A stretch of DNA of 48,501 nt from CAZECR01 sp964510495 (GTDB taxonomy: Bacteria > Patescibacteriota > Patescibacteriia > Magasanikbacterales > GWA2-37-8). Within the stretch, counting starts at the first letter, position 1. Every line of letters starts with the position of its first letter. The stretch lies in NCBI GenBank assembly GCA_964510495.1, contig CAZECR010000007.1, forward strand, positions 1 to 48,501, read 5' to 3'. Shown one piece after another: positions 42,441-48,501 of the stretch. The position numbers and the translations under genes are program-made. The notes under the pieces are model-generated. The model saw only the letters and a list, made by a program, of their open reading frames with translations, ran no database searches and was not told the DNA's origin.

Positions 42441-42577
42441 TATTTTGGCTGAGCAGAGAAGTAAAATTTAACTGAGCGGCTGCCTTTGTGCTTAAGAGCG
42501 CAGCGTCGGCCAAGAAAAACGAAAAAGAGCTTTGTTAAGCGCAAAGTAAGCTGGTTTTTGCGCACTGACGTGCTGTA

Positions 42578-42606
42578 TTGACTTTCTGTAAGGAAATTGG
42601 TAGGAT
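42578..42606 (+). promoter_or_regulatory. Promoter of the rpsF operon
   Basis: TTGACT (42578-42583), a 17-base spacer and TAGGAT (42601-42606) precede rpsF by about 90 bases, divergent from the pil operon. Confidence 0.68.
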
Positions 42607-42698
42607 ACGCCCATCTACAAATGTCTTCGCTCGTCTCTTTTAGCTTTGCTCCAGCCTCAAAAGAGACACCTTACTTACTTTATTTAGAATCAGTCGTT

Positions 42699-43241
42699 AT
42701 GAACAAATACGAGTTGCTCCTCATTTTGCCGGGTACCCTGGACGAAAAAGAGGCTGAAAAGAAATCTCAAGAAATCGTTGAAATCGTCAAACAATATGGC
42801 AAAGATGCCGAACTAACCGTTCTTGGTAAGAATCGTTTAGCCTATCCTGTAAAACAGATTCGCTACGGTTATTTCTACACTGTTGTTTTTCAGGCTGAAA
42901 ACGAACAAATTAAGCCGCTCCAGAACAAGCTTGTCCTGATGCGCGAGGTATTACGAGCCATGATTACTCATTTCAAGAGTGAATTGTCGGCTAATCAGAA
43001 GATCGCTTACTCCGGCGAAGCTAATGGCGCTGTTGCGATGATGGAAAAGACTGCGGCTATGGAAGAACCAGAGCCAGTTCGCGTTGAAAAACCAGTCATG
43101 AAAGCTGCGGCCCCAGTAGCTGCACCAGCTGCCGCTCCTGAAGCACCGGCCCCTAAAGAAGAAAAGAAGCTCGATATGGCTGAAATTACCAAAAAACTTG
43201 ATGATATTTTGAGTGGCGATAACATTATCCCAGGAGTATAG
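42699..43241 (+). CDS. rpsF: Ribosomal protein S6 with C-terminal extension
   Basis: Residues 1-95 are S6: MNKYELLLILPGTLDEKEAE, then the NRLAYPVKQIRYGYFYTVVF strand and an LREVLRAMI-type helix. The chain then runs to 180 residues, nearly twice the usual S6 length. The addition is an Ala/Pro/Glu linker (about 115-160) and a short helix LDMAEITKKLDDILSGD at the end. The start at 42699 follows the family; no SD is present. It heads the classical rpsF-ssb-rpsR order. Confidence 0.93.
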   Translation: MNKYELLLILPGTLDEKEAEKKSQEIVEIVKQYGKDAELTVLGKNRLAYPVKQIRYGYFYTVVFQAENEQIKPLQNKLVLMREVLRAMITHFKSELSANQKIAYSGEANGAVAMMEKTAAMEEPEPVRVEKPVMKAAAPVAAPAAAPEAPAPKEEKKLDMAEITKKLDDILSGDNIIPGV

Positions 43242-43274
43242 TGAACAGTTCATTATTCCTAATTCCTCAATCAT

Positions 43275-43727
43275 ATGGACCTTAATCGCGTAACCATTAT
43301 TGGCCGCCTGACCCGCGACCCCGAACTCCGCACTATTCCAAGCGGAAAGTCTGTTGCTTCCTTTAGTGTGGCAACTGGCCGTGCCTGGAGTGATGCTCAG
43401 GGTCAGAAGCAAAAACAAACTGAGTTCCACAACATCGTAATGTGGGGTAAGCTCGGTGAGATTGCTGGTCAATATTTGCACAAAGGTTCTAAAATTTACG
43501 TCGAAGGGCGTCTTCAGACCCGCGACTGGGCCGGACAAGATGGTGTTAAGCGCTATCGCACCGAAATTATTGCCGAAAACATGATTATGCTTGATGCAAA
43601 AGGCATGGAAAACAGCGGTGGCGGATTCAGTAGCGGTCCATCGACCATGGGCAGCGCTCCATCCTACGACGAAGGTCCTCAAGAAGTTATTGAAGAAGAA
43701 ATTAAAGTTGAAGATATTCCTTTTTAA
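43275..43727 (+). CDS. ssb: Single-stranded DNA-binding protein
   Basis: This 150-residue protein has an OB-fold (about 1-105; MDLNRVTIIGRLTRDPELR, FHNIVMWGKLGEIAGQYL, GSKIYVEGRLQTRDW). A flexible Gly/Ser linker precedes the acidic C-terminal tip VEDIPF, which recruits partner proteins. It lies between rpsF and rpsR, as in most bacteria. No SD is visible. Confidence 0.96.
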   Translation: MDLNRVTIIGRLTRDPELRTIPSGKSVASFSVATGRAWSDAQGQKQKQTEFHNIVMWGKLGEIAGQYLHKGSKIYVEGRLQTRDWAGQDGVKRYRTEIIAENMIMLDAKGMENSGGGFSSGPSTMGSAPSYDEGPQEVIEEEIKVEDIPF

Positions 43728-43756
43728 TCTACCAATCTCTACTATCTAACGTATTT

Positions 43757-44005
43757 ATGGCTCCAACAGCTACTCGAGATCAAAAAAACACCACAACTAA
43801 CACCAAGAAAGCGTGTTACTACTGCGTCAACAACAAAGCAATCGTTGATTACAAAGATATCGGTACCCTTCGCCGCTTTGTATCTTCCTACATGAAAATT
43901 GCACCACAGCGCCGCAGCGGCCTTTGTGCCAAGCACCAGCGCCAAGTAGCGGGAGCGATCAAACGCGCTCGTCAGGCTGCTCTTATGCCATTCATGGCTC
44001 GCTAA
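43757..44005 (+). CDS. rpsR: Ribosomal protein S18
   Basis: This 82-residue protein has CYYCVNNKAIVDYKDIGTLRRF (split about 20-41), followed by ISSYMKI-like SSYMKIAPQRRSGLCAKHQR and the final AIKRARQAALMPF, all typical of S18. Two cysteines in C-x-x-C (CYYC) and another in GLCAKH could bind zinc, as in zinc-type S18. It lies 29 bases after ssb. Confidence 0.95.
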   Translation: MAPTATRDQKNTTTNTKKACYYCVNNKAIVDYKDIGTLRRFVSSYMKIAPQRRSGLCAKHQRQVAGAIKRARQAALMPFMAR

Positions 44006-44066
44006 GAATTTGTACTTCCTTAAAATGGCGCACTGTTTATCCGGTACGCCTTTTTAATTTAAAGAT

Positions 44067-45104
44067 ATGTCTACCTGGCAAGAGCTGGCGGGTAATCCGC
44101 GGCTTAAAAAAATATATGATGAACGCTGTCAGATAATTCGTTTAACACGCGAATTCTTTTGGAATGAGGGGTTTATTGAGACCGATACGCCGATTGCACT
44201 ACGCCTGCCCGGACAAGAACCATATTTGCACCCTGTGCCCGTGACTTTTTATGATCCCGTAGGAAAAGCTGAGCAATTCTACTTGCATACTTCGCCGGAA
44301 TTTGGGCTTAAAAAGCTGTTGGCTGCGGGTTACACTAAGAATTTCTCGCTAGTTAAATGCTTCCGTAATTATGAAGCGTTTGGCGATGGCACGCACAATA
44401 CCGAATTCACCATGCTCGAATGGTACCGAGCGCCAGGCGGGTATCACGACTTTATGGATGACACAGAAAAGCTGTTTCAACATATTGGCCGAGCACTTAG
44501 AAAGGAATCGGTGGAATACGAAGGTAAGAAATGCTTGGTCCAAGAAAAATGGGATCGAAAAACAATGAAAACCGTGTGGGAAGAATATGTCGGTGTAGAT
44601 TTGGACAACTATCTCGACCGCGACAGTGTTGCAAAACTAGCTAAAGAAAAGGGCTATGCTGTTGAAGTGTCGGATGAATATGAAGACCTCTTTTTCAAGA
44701 TTTTTTTGAATGAAATTGAGCCAAAACTAGGTCTTAAAAAACCAATTTTTGTCTACGATTACCCCCGCCAAATGTGTTCGCTGTCGCGCGTATGTCCGGG
44801 TGACGATCGTTATGCTGAACGAGCGGAGCTCTATATTGCCGGGCTCGAACTTGCTAACGGCTTTGGCGAACTCATTGATCCTGCAGAGCAATATAAGCGT
44901 CTTGAAGCCGATCGCGCCCTCCGAGAGAAGCTCGCCAAGCCAACCTGGCCGGTAGACCCCGATTTTATCGCTGCTTTGGGGTCTGGTATTCCCGAGGCGG
45001 GGGGTATTGCTCTTGGCATTGACCGTATGATAGTATTATTTACTGGAGCCAGAAGTATCAATGAAGTCCTGTTTCAGTCGGTGGCTGATCAGCTAAACCA
45101 ATAA
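44067..45104 (+). CDS. epmA: EF-P lysine ligase EpmA (GenX/PoxA-like, class II LysRS paralogue)
   Basis: This 345-residue protein is the catalytic core of class II lysyl-tRNA synthetase without the anticodon-binding domain, the size of EpmA (about 325). Visible motifs are motif 2 FRNYEAFG then HNTEFTMLEWYR (about 94-116), the LSRVCPGDDRYAERAELYIAG stretch and GLELANGFGEL (about 270-280), and motif 3 GGIALGIDRMIVLF (about 317-330). EpmA attaches lysine to a conserved Lys of EF-P. The neighbouring gene 19 bases downstream is efp, so enzyme and substrate are co-transcribed. EpmB is not in this window. Confidence 0.88.
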   Translation: MSTWQELAGNPRLKKIYDERCQIIRLTREFFWNEGFIETDTPIALRLPGQEPYLHPVPVTFYDPVGKAEQFYLHTSPEFGLKKLLAAGYTKNFSLVKCFRNYEAFGDGTHNTEFTMLEWYRAPGGYHDFMDDTEKLFQHIGRALRKESVEYEGKKCLVQEKWDRKTMKTVWEEYVGVDLDNYLDRDSVAKLAKEKGYAVEVSDEYEDLFFKIFLNEIEPKLGLKKPIFVYDYPRQMCSLSRVCPGDDRYAERAELYIAGLELANGFGELIDPAEQYKRLEADRALREKLAKPTWPVDPDFIAALGSGIPEAGGIALGIDRMIVLFTGARSINEVLFQSVADQLNQ

Positions 45105-45123
45105 TCACTTTTAACTCAAAACT

Positions 45124-45687
45124 ATGGCCGTAACTACATCAGACATCCGAAAAGGAGCAGTAATTAATCATCAGAACGACCTATTCGTGGTGGTTGAATT
45201 TCAGCATGTCAATCCAGGCAAGGGAGCTGCCTTTACCCGCACCCGCATGAAAAGTCTTTCAAATGGTAAAGTTATTGAAATTACGTATAAGAGCGGTGAA
45301 GCAGTAGACATCGTCAGCGTTCAGTTCCAAACCATGCAATACCTCTACAAGACGGGTGAAAATTACGCTTTCATGAACATGAACAACTACGAACAGTTCG
45401 AAATGAACGGTGATTTGGTCGGCGAAGACGGTAAATATCTCAAAGAAGGTATCGATGTCGTTATTGGTATTTACGAAGACCGCCCGGTCAATATGGAACT
45501 TCCGAAAAAGATTAAGTATAAAGTTGTCGAAGCCCCGCCAGCCGTAAAAGGGGATAGTGCATCGGGAAACGTGACTAAAGAAATTAAACTTGATAATGGC
45601 CTTACGATCCAAGCGCCGATTTTCATTAAAGAAGGCGAAGAAGTGCTCGTCAACACCGAAACTGGCGAGTACTCCATGCGCGCCTAA
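45124..45687 (+). CDS. efp: Elongation factor P
   Basis: This 187-residue, three-domain factor relieves ribosome stalling at polyproline. The N-terminal KOW-like domain carries the tip loop HVNPGKGAAF, with Lys33 in the position that is lysylated in E. coli (Lys34). Two OB-like domains follow, ending in GEYSMRA. Lysine at the tip agrees with the EpmA gene just upstream. No SD; an intrinsic terminator follows. Confidence 0.96.
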   Translation: MAVTTSDIRKGAVINHQNDLFVVVEFQHVNPGKGAAFTRTRMKSLSNGKVIEITYKSGEAVDIVSVQFQTMQYLYKTGENYAFMNMNNYEQFEMNGDLVGEDGKYLKEGIDVVIGIYEDRPVNMELPKKIKYKVVEAPPAVKGDSASGNVTKEIKLDNGLTIQAPIFIKEGEEVLVNTETGEYSMRA

Positions 45688-45704
45688 ATACGCTGCAATA
45701 AAAA

Positions 45705-45730
45705 ACTCCGGATTGAGTCCGGAGTTTTTT
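45705..45730 (+). terminator. Terminator of the rpsF-efp operon
   Basis: ACTCCGGA/TCCGGAGT with loop TTGAG is followed by a T-run. An A-run on the left lets it serve the convergent small acidic gene too. Confidence 0.92.
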
Positions 45731-45733
45731 ATT

Positions 45734-45877
45734 TTATATTGTAGCTTCGTCGCTGTCGTCATCCATTGGATCTGGTTTGTCCATTTCATCGATTTTGTCG
45801 TCTGTTTCATCTTTTTCGTCTTCGTCATCAGAGAGTGTCATTGGATCGTCGTCGTCCTGGAAACTAGTAAACAACAT
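45734..45877 (-). CDS. Very acidic small protein (47 aa)
   Basis: The ORF encodes MLFTSFQDDDDPMTLSDDED and continues Asp/Glu-rich to a DDDSDEATI end, with about 21 acidic residues out of 47. The opening hydrophobic pentapeptide contrasts with the tail. A TATACA-like box just upstream suggests a leaderless message. It ends at the shared terminator with efp. No family is recognised; a DNA-mimic or ribosome-associated role would be speculation. The composition is consistent with a real gene rather than a chance ORF. Confidence 0.55.
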   Translation of the reverse strand: MLFTSFQDDDDPMTLSDDEDEKDETDDKIDEMDKPDPMDDDSDEATI

Positions 45878-45928
45878 AGGTGTATACTTTAAAGTAAAAG
45901 CGAGCCGGGAAGCCCGTAAAAGTAAAAA

Positions 45929-46237
45929 CTAGTATAGCAAAGGGTCAATATTTTGGTCAAGCGTCGGCGAGAGTGGATGAAAATATGAAAAATAAGCTAA
46001 AAGTGCTCCCACTTGAATTACCATAATTAACCCTACCCAAACCAGAAAAGTGGACTTACGCGTCTTGTGACGAAATAGTTTAATGCCGACTAAAGCCCCG
46101 AGGGTGCCGCCGAGCAAGGCTAAAAGTAATAAAGTTCGCTCAGTTATGCGCCAGGCTTGGCCTCTAGCATAGAGTTTGTCGAGGCCGTAGACGAAAAATG
46201 ACACTAGATTGATGCCCAGAAGGTATCCAGCCAGAAT
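45929..46237 (-). CDS. DUF1294 membrane protein (102 aa)
   Basis: The protein has the DUF1294 pattern: a first helix MILAGYLLGINLVSFFVYG, then DKLYARGQAWRITERTLL (residues about 20-37), GGTLGALVGIKLFRHKTRKSTF (in two pieces) and two more helices. The function of the family is unknown. ATG 46237 is preferred because a TATAAT (minus strand, 46306-46301) lies inside the longer frame from 46336; GTG 46273 is an alternative. It is alone on its strand and divergent from tRNA-Gly. Confidence 0.78.
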   Translation of the reverse strand: MLAGYLLGINLVSFFVYGLDKLYARGQAWRITERTLLLLALLGGTLGALVGIKLFRHKTRKSTFLVWVGLIMVIQVGALLAYFSYFHPLSPTLDQNIDPLLY

Positions 46238-46280
46238 CATTTGAGGAAGGGTTAGAACGGGAATTTCGAGCACAAAGGAA

Positions 46281-46308
46281 TTGACATTTTTTACAGATTT
46301 ATTATACT
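46281..46308 (+). promoter_or_regulatory. Promoter of tRNA-Gly
   Basis: TTGACA (46281-46286), a 16-base spacer and TATACT (46303-46308) give a start near 46315, about 100 bases before the tRNA. It overlaps a minus-strand TATAAT that may serve the DUF1294 gene. Confidence 0.7.
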
Positions 46309-46343
46309 GTATATGTTCAGAAAGAGCTACCGACAAGTCAATG

Positions 46344-46361
46344 CACTGCGGGTGTCATATA
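46344..46361 (+). repeat. Duplicated 5' end of tRNA-Gly
   Basis: CACTGCGGGTGTCATATA at 46344-46361 recurs exactly at 46414-46431, where it runs into the tRNA-Gly acceptor and D-arm. The copy lies inside the inferred leader of the tRNA transcript. Confidence 0.75.
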
Positions 46362-46417
46362 CTCAGGTATATGCCCCCTGCGCTCGGAAAAGAAAACGCT
46401 TTTTCTTTTCGCTCACT

Positions 46418-46492
46418 GCGGGTGTCATATAACGGCTATTATCCCAGTTTTCCAAACTGGTGACAGGGGTTCGACTCCCCTCACCCGCTCCA
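46418..46492 (+). tRNA. tRNA-Gly (anticodon UCC), CCA encoded
   Basis: The acceptor GCGGGTG pairs perfectly with CACCCGC. The anticodon stem CCAGT/ACTGG holds loop TTTCCAA, giving UCC. The T-arm AGGGGTTCGACTCCCCT is canonical. The discriminator is T and CCA is encoded at 46490-46492. Confidence 0.94.
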
Positions 46493-46497
46493 AGTAA

Positions 46498-46526
46498 AAA
46501 AATGGCCATAGAAAGGCTGTTTTTTT
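46498..46526 (+). terminator. Terminator of tRNA-Gly
   Basis: AAAAATGGCC pairs with GGCTGTTTTT (two G-U pairs) and a T-run continues, 6 bases after the tRNA. Confidence 0.7.
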
Positions 46527-46747
46527 GTTGTATCTTTGAAGGTAATGGTTCTAATCGTTTCTTTTGGAGCAGCTTATTTTCCAGTTCGTTCTTTAGTGTA
46601 AGATATGGTTTCTGTAATTCAGTAGTACAGTTTTTGGTCTTGCAGGACAAAGTTTTGACCAAGTGAATGTCGAACCAATGTTTTGTCTAGGTTGTAAACT
46701 GTGTCTTCTGGTTGAAGGTAAAGATACGGTGATTAATACTGAGAATT
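46527..46747. other. Intergenic region, nothing supported
   Basis: No convincing coding frame, tRNA or repeat is visible between the tRNA-Gly terminator and the next terminator. Confidence 0.4.
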
Positions 46748-46777
46748 AAAAAAACAGCCTTGAAAAAGCTGTTTTTT
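46748..46777. terminator. Intrinsic terminator for the 328-residue gene
   Basis: ACAGC/GCTGT is flanked by an A-run and a T-run, so it can stop the minus-strand transcript arriving from 46893. Confidence 0.78.
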
Positions 46778-46796
46778 GGTAGGTCGATGCGAATTT

Positions 46797-46835
46797 GGCA
46801 TCGGCCGGGGTTGGATTGTGCGGCTGGCCGATGCC
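46797..46835 (-). other. 3' hairpin of the 328-residue gene
   Basis: GGCATCGGCC (46797-46806) pairs perfectly with GGCCGATGCC (46826-46835). A smaller GTCTC/GAGAC stem lies at 46863-46877, closer to the stop. Confidence 0.65.
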
Positions 46836-46892
46836 GCAGTCACGCGCCATTTCTGGCAGGTGGTCTCATTGCGAGACGTTGGTGGGCCGTGG

Positions 46893-47879
46893 CTACTTCT
46901 CGAGGTGGCTCTTGAGGCCCGGATGGGTCTCGAGGAAGCGCTGATGGTGGTTTTCCCAGTTGTCGTTGCTGCAGTCGAACGACTTCTTCTCCTCGCCGGA
47001 CATGTCCTCCTGGGGCACCAAGTACATGAAGTCCCGCTGGATGTGACCGCTCGGGGAACCGTAGACGAACTCCAGCATGTAGGCCACCATGTGGCCGATG
47101 TGGCGGGGAATGTACTCACCGTTCCTACGCTCAGCCAGCACGTAGATGATGTCCTGCAGCTTGGGCGTGGGGCTGGTGTGCTTCTCGACGAGCTGATACA
47201 CCTTTCCTTCCGAACTCTCTGGATCGTAGGAGATGGTGCTTCCGATCATGAACATCACCGGCACCCGTTGGCCGTAGGTCTCGCTGACCCGGGGCATGTC
47301 CATGCTACTCGTGCCGTAGGTATCCCTTTCCATGTCCTGAATGGCGAACTCGAGCATGCGGTAGCAGCCAGGGATATCCGTCCACTGGCCGTTGAGCAGG
47401 ACACTGACGGCATTGGGGTCGTTCCTGTAGCGGCGCGAAGCCTTCCGCCTGAGCAGCTTTCGGCTCTCCAGCTGCCCCAAGAGGTGCTGGTAGTTCTCCT
47501 CCTGCGTCCTACGCGTCCAGAAGTCGTAGTTCATGTGGAAGTCGCTGCGCATCTGGCCGCCGACGCCGGTCCACGAGTGGCTTCCAGGGTACTGACACTC
47601 CTGATGCAGACGATCCAGCAGATCGGCCAGCGGTGAGAGGAACTGCCGCTTGAAGCGGGACCAGTTCGTGGGGATGATTGACCTGCGCTTGAAGACGGTG
47701 TCGAAGAGGCCGTGGGCCACCAGGCACTGGTGCCCGGAGAAGCCGCGCTCCTCGTTGTGGGCCGCCCAGTGGTTGAGAATCGGTTCCTCCTGCGCCTTGC
47801 CGAGGGTCGGCGTGGTACCAGCCTTGACGTAGGTGATAAGACTGCTGGCGAAACGCTGCTGCTGAACGAGCGACTTCAT
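46893..47879 (-). CDS. Protein of unknown function, GC-rich unit (328 aa)
   Basis: I do not recognise this soluble protein. It is rich in His, Arg, Gln and aromatic residues, with no signal or membrane segment. Landmarks are HNEERGFSGHQCLVAHGLFD (about 40-59), SHSWTGVGGQMRSDFHMNYDFW (about 98-119), a basic ESRKLLRRKASRRYRNDP stretch (about 135-152) and RHIGHMVAYMLEFVYG (about 264-279). ATG 47879 is chosen over 47915 because GGAGG stands 8 bases before it. The gene has a near-consensus promoter, a long leader hairpin and GC-ending codons, like the other GC-rich units. It could be an enzyme, but no catalytic motif is claimed. Confidence 0.72.
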   Translation of the reverse strand: MKSLVQQQRFASSLITYVKAGTTPTLGKAQEEPILNHWAAHNEERGFSGHQCLVAHGLFDTVFKRRSIIPTNWSRFKRQFLSPLADLLDRLHQECQYPGSHSWTGVGGQMRSDFHMNYDFWTRRTQEENYQHLLGQLESRKLLRRKASRRYRNDPNAVSVLLNGQWTDIPGCYRMLEFAIQDMERDTYGTSSMDMPRVSETYGQRVPVMFMIGSTISYDPESSEGKVYQLVEKHTSPTPKLQDIIYVLAERRNGEYIPRHIGHMVAYMLEFVYGSPSGHIQRDFMYLVPQEDMSGEEKKSFDCSNDNWENHHQRFLETHPGLKSHLEK

Positions 47880-47901
47880 GTGTCTTCCTCCGGTGGGGTT
47901 G

Positions 47902-47958
47902 TTGATAGATACCACTTTCTAGGCTACTTAAGGTAGTTTAGACAATGGTATCTATCAA
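47902..47958 (-). promoter_or_regulatory. Nested leader hairpin of the 328-residue gene
   Basis: TTGATAGATACCA (47902-47914) pairs perfectly with TGGTATCTATCAA (47946-47958). Inside are TCTA/TAGA and CTAC/GTAG stems around CTTAA. The hairpin ends 14 bases before the SD. Confidence 0.78.
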
Positions 47959-47995
47959 TTTTAAAGAGCTTGTATTACCACAAAAGTAACTTTAC

Positions 47996-48024
47996 AATAT
48001 AGCACAAAAACACTCTTCTGTCAA
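47996..48024 (-). promoter_or_regulatory. Near-consensus sigma70-type promoter of the 328-residue gene
   Basis: On the minus strand TTGACA (48024-48019), a 17-base spacer and TATATT (48001-47996) are present. The leader is about 110 bases. Confidence 0.82.
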
Positions 48025-48049
48025 GAGTCATCGGCCTTATTTTGGCTAA

Positions 48050-48219
48050 TATAATGGATTTTTACGATAAATTACCAACGTGTTTATTTGGATTTTGAAG
48101 GTTTAAGCTGGAAAAGATACAGTGAGTAGCGCTAGAGGGTAAATCGCGCACCATGGTTCTAACATCTTACACAAGGAGCTCAGAATAAAATAACGTATCT
48201 TGTGATACGTTATTTTTTT
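48050..48219 (+). ncRNA. Candidate small RNA with terminator
   Basis: A TATAAT box (48050-48055) precedes about 155 bases with no good ORF. These end in a perfect intrinsic terminator: AAAATAACGTATC (48187-48199) pairs with 48204-48216, loop TTGT, then a T-run. No known RNA family is recognised. The terminator is firm; the RNA is inferred. Confidence 0.4.
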
Positions 48220-48289
48220 ACATACCGCCTCTGTGCATGCTAGTAGCTTGTAAGTTCTATAAATAAGGTTGTTAGTTCAAAAGATTTGT

Positions 48290-48418
48290 TTATAATTCGG
48301 TAGTAACAGTGACATATGTACCGTGTTCGATCGGAGTAGCTGTGACGGTAATAAGCGGATCTCCTTTGGTTGCGGCGACACTGCTATTTTTAGTTCCTTG
48401 TAAAAAGATCGTAGCCAT
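48290..48418 (-). CDS. Possible small protein (42 aa)
   Basis: The ORF reads MATIFLQGTKNSSVAATKGD and then LITVTATPIEHGTYVTVTTEL, with an even protein-like composition. TTGCCAA/TTGGCAA forms a hairpin right before the ATG and a TATAGT lies about 33 bases upstream on the minus strand. No SD. It could be a genuine short gene or the end of a decayed one. Confidence 0.35.
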   Translation of the reverse strand: MATIFLQGTKNSSVAATKGDPLITVTATPIEHGTYVTVTTEL

Positions 48419-48501
48419 TTGCCAATCGTTGTTTGGCAAGGCTGTGCACTATACAGTGCAGGGCGCGACCGATGAGGCGATCCTCGACGCCGTCAACAAC
48501 A
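48419..48501. other. Right edge, GC-rich, partial coding sequence possible
   Basis: The last 60 bases are GC-rich and open in both directions: plus-strand GATDEAILDAVNN or minus-strand VVDGVEDRLIGRALHC. A TGCACT/AGTGCA hairpin lies at about 48446-48461. The window ends before a choice can be made. Confidence 0.3.

Noticed and set aside
44067..45104. Main lysyl-tRNA synthetase
   Set aside because: The chain lacks the N-terminal anticodon-binding domain and matches EpmA in length and context.
45929..46336. Longer 135-residue start for the DUF1294 gene
   Set aside because: The longer frame covers a TATAAT box and the extra residues are polar, unlike the family's hydrophobic start.
46776..47636. 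286-residue plus-strand ORF over the 328-residue gene
   Set aside because: It has no SD or promoter, and its Val/Leu/Arg/His composition is that of an antisense shadow.

Overview
The window looks like a chromosomal segment of a candidate-phyla-radiation (Patescibacteria) bacterium. The basis is family content: several TrmB-like regulators, an O-antigen-ligase/TPR membrane protein, a DUF916-like surface operon, two giant YadA-head-type surface proteins, a pilB-C-M-N-O type IV pilus cluster, and housekeeping genes that start without Shine-Dalgarno (SD) sequences. The standard code fits all long reading frames. The exact lineage cannot be fixed from the sequence alone.

Layout. 1-4271: tRNA-Ala(CGC), a TrmB-like regulator, two small zinc-ribbon proteins, and a nucleotide-salvage operon (YjjX/DUF84-like, PRPP synthetase, adenine phosphoribosyltransferase). 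4289-4603: DnaA-box-like sites and two perfect parS-type palindromes, which suggests closeness to the replication origin or partition centre. 4441-5160: second TrmB-like gene. 5757-12562: surface operon. 12784-25495: two tandem giant surface proteins. 25623-32481: lipoprotein, third TrmB-like gene, methyltransferase-like protein, TIR-domain protein with a C-terminal effector-associated-like domain, and a secreted protein. 32695-42407: tRNA-Ala(GGC), ychF, then a long minus-strand run of pilB-C-M-N-O, a small membrane protein, a Trm11-like methyltransferase and an ABC-F ATPase. 42699-45687: rpsF-ssb-rpsR-epmA-efp. 45734-48501: small acidic protein, DUF1294 protein, tRNA-Gly(UCC), an unrecognised 328-residue protein, a candidate small RNA and a short ORF.

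The most striking pattern is two classes of gene side by side. Ordinary genes are AT-richer, have short or no leaders and no SD. A second class (zinc ribbons, yjjX-prs-apt, lipoprotein, TIR protein, secreted protein, 328-residue protein) is strongly GC-rich with mostly C/G-ending codons. Its members usually have an SD, a leader with a hairpin just upstream of the SD, and a hairpin lacking a U-tract just after the stop. Three of these units (yjjX, TIR and the 328-residue gene) have near-consensus sigma70-type promoters with exactly 17-base spacers. All three TrmB-like genes sit next to such a unit, and two of them share a TGTCA-N7/9-TGACA palindrome over the -35 box.

Functionally, salvage of bases through PRPP fits a host-dependent cell with reduced biosynthesis. 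The surface operon, giant proteins and pilus would build the cell envelope used to contact a host. EpmA next to EF-P suggests lysylated EF-P. The TIR protein is the clearest candidate for a defence or cell-suicide effector.
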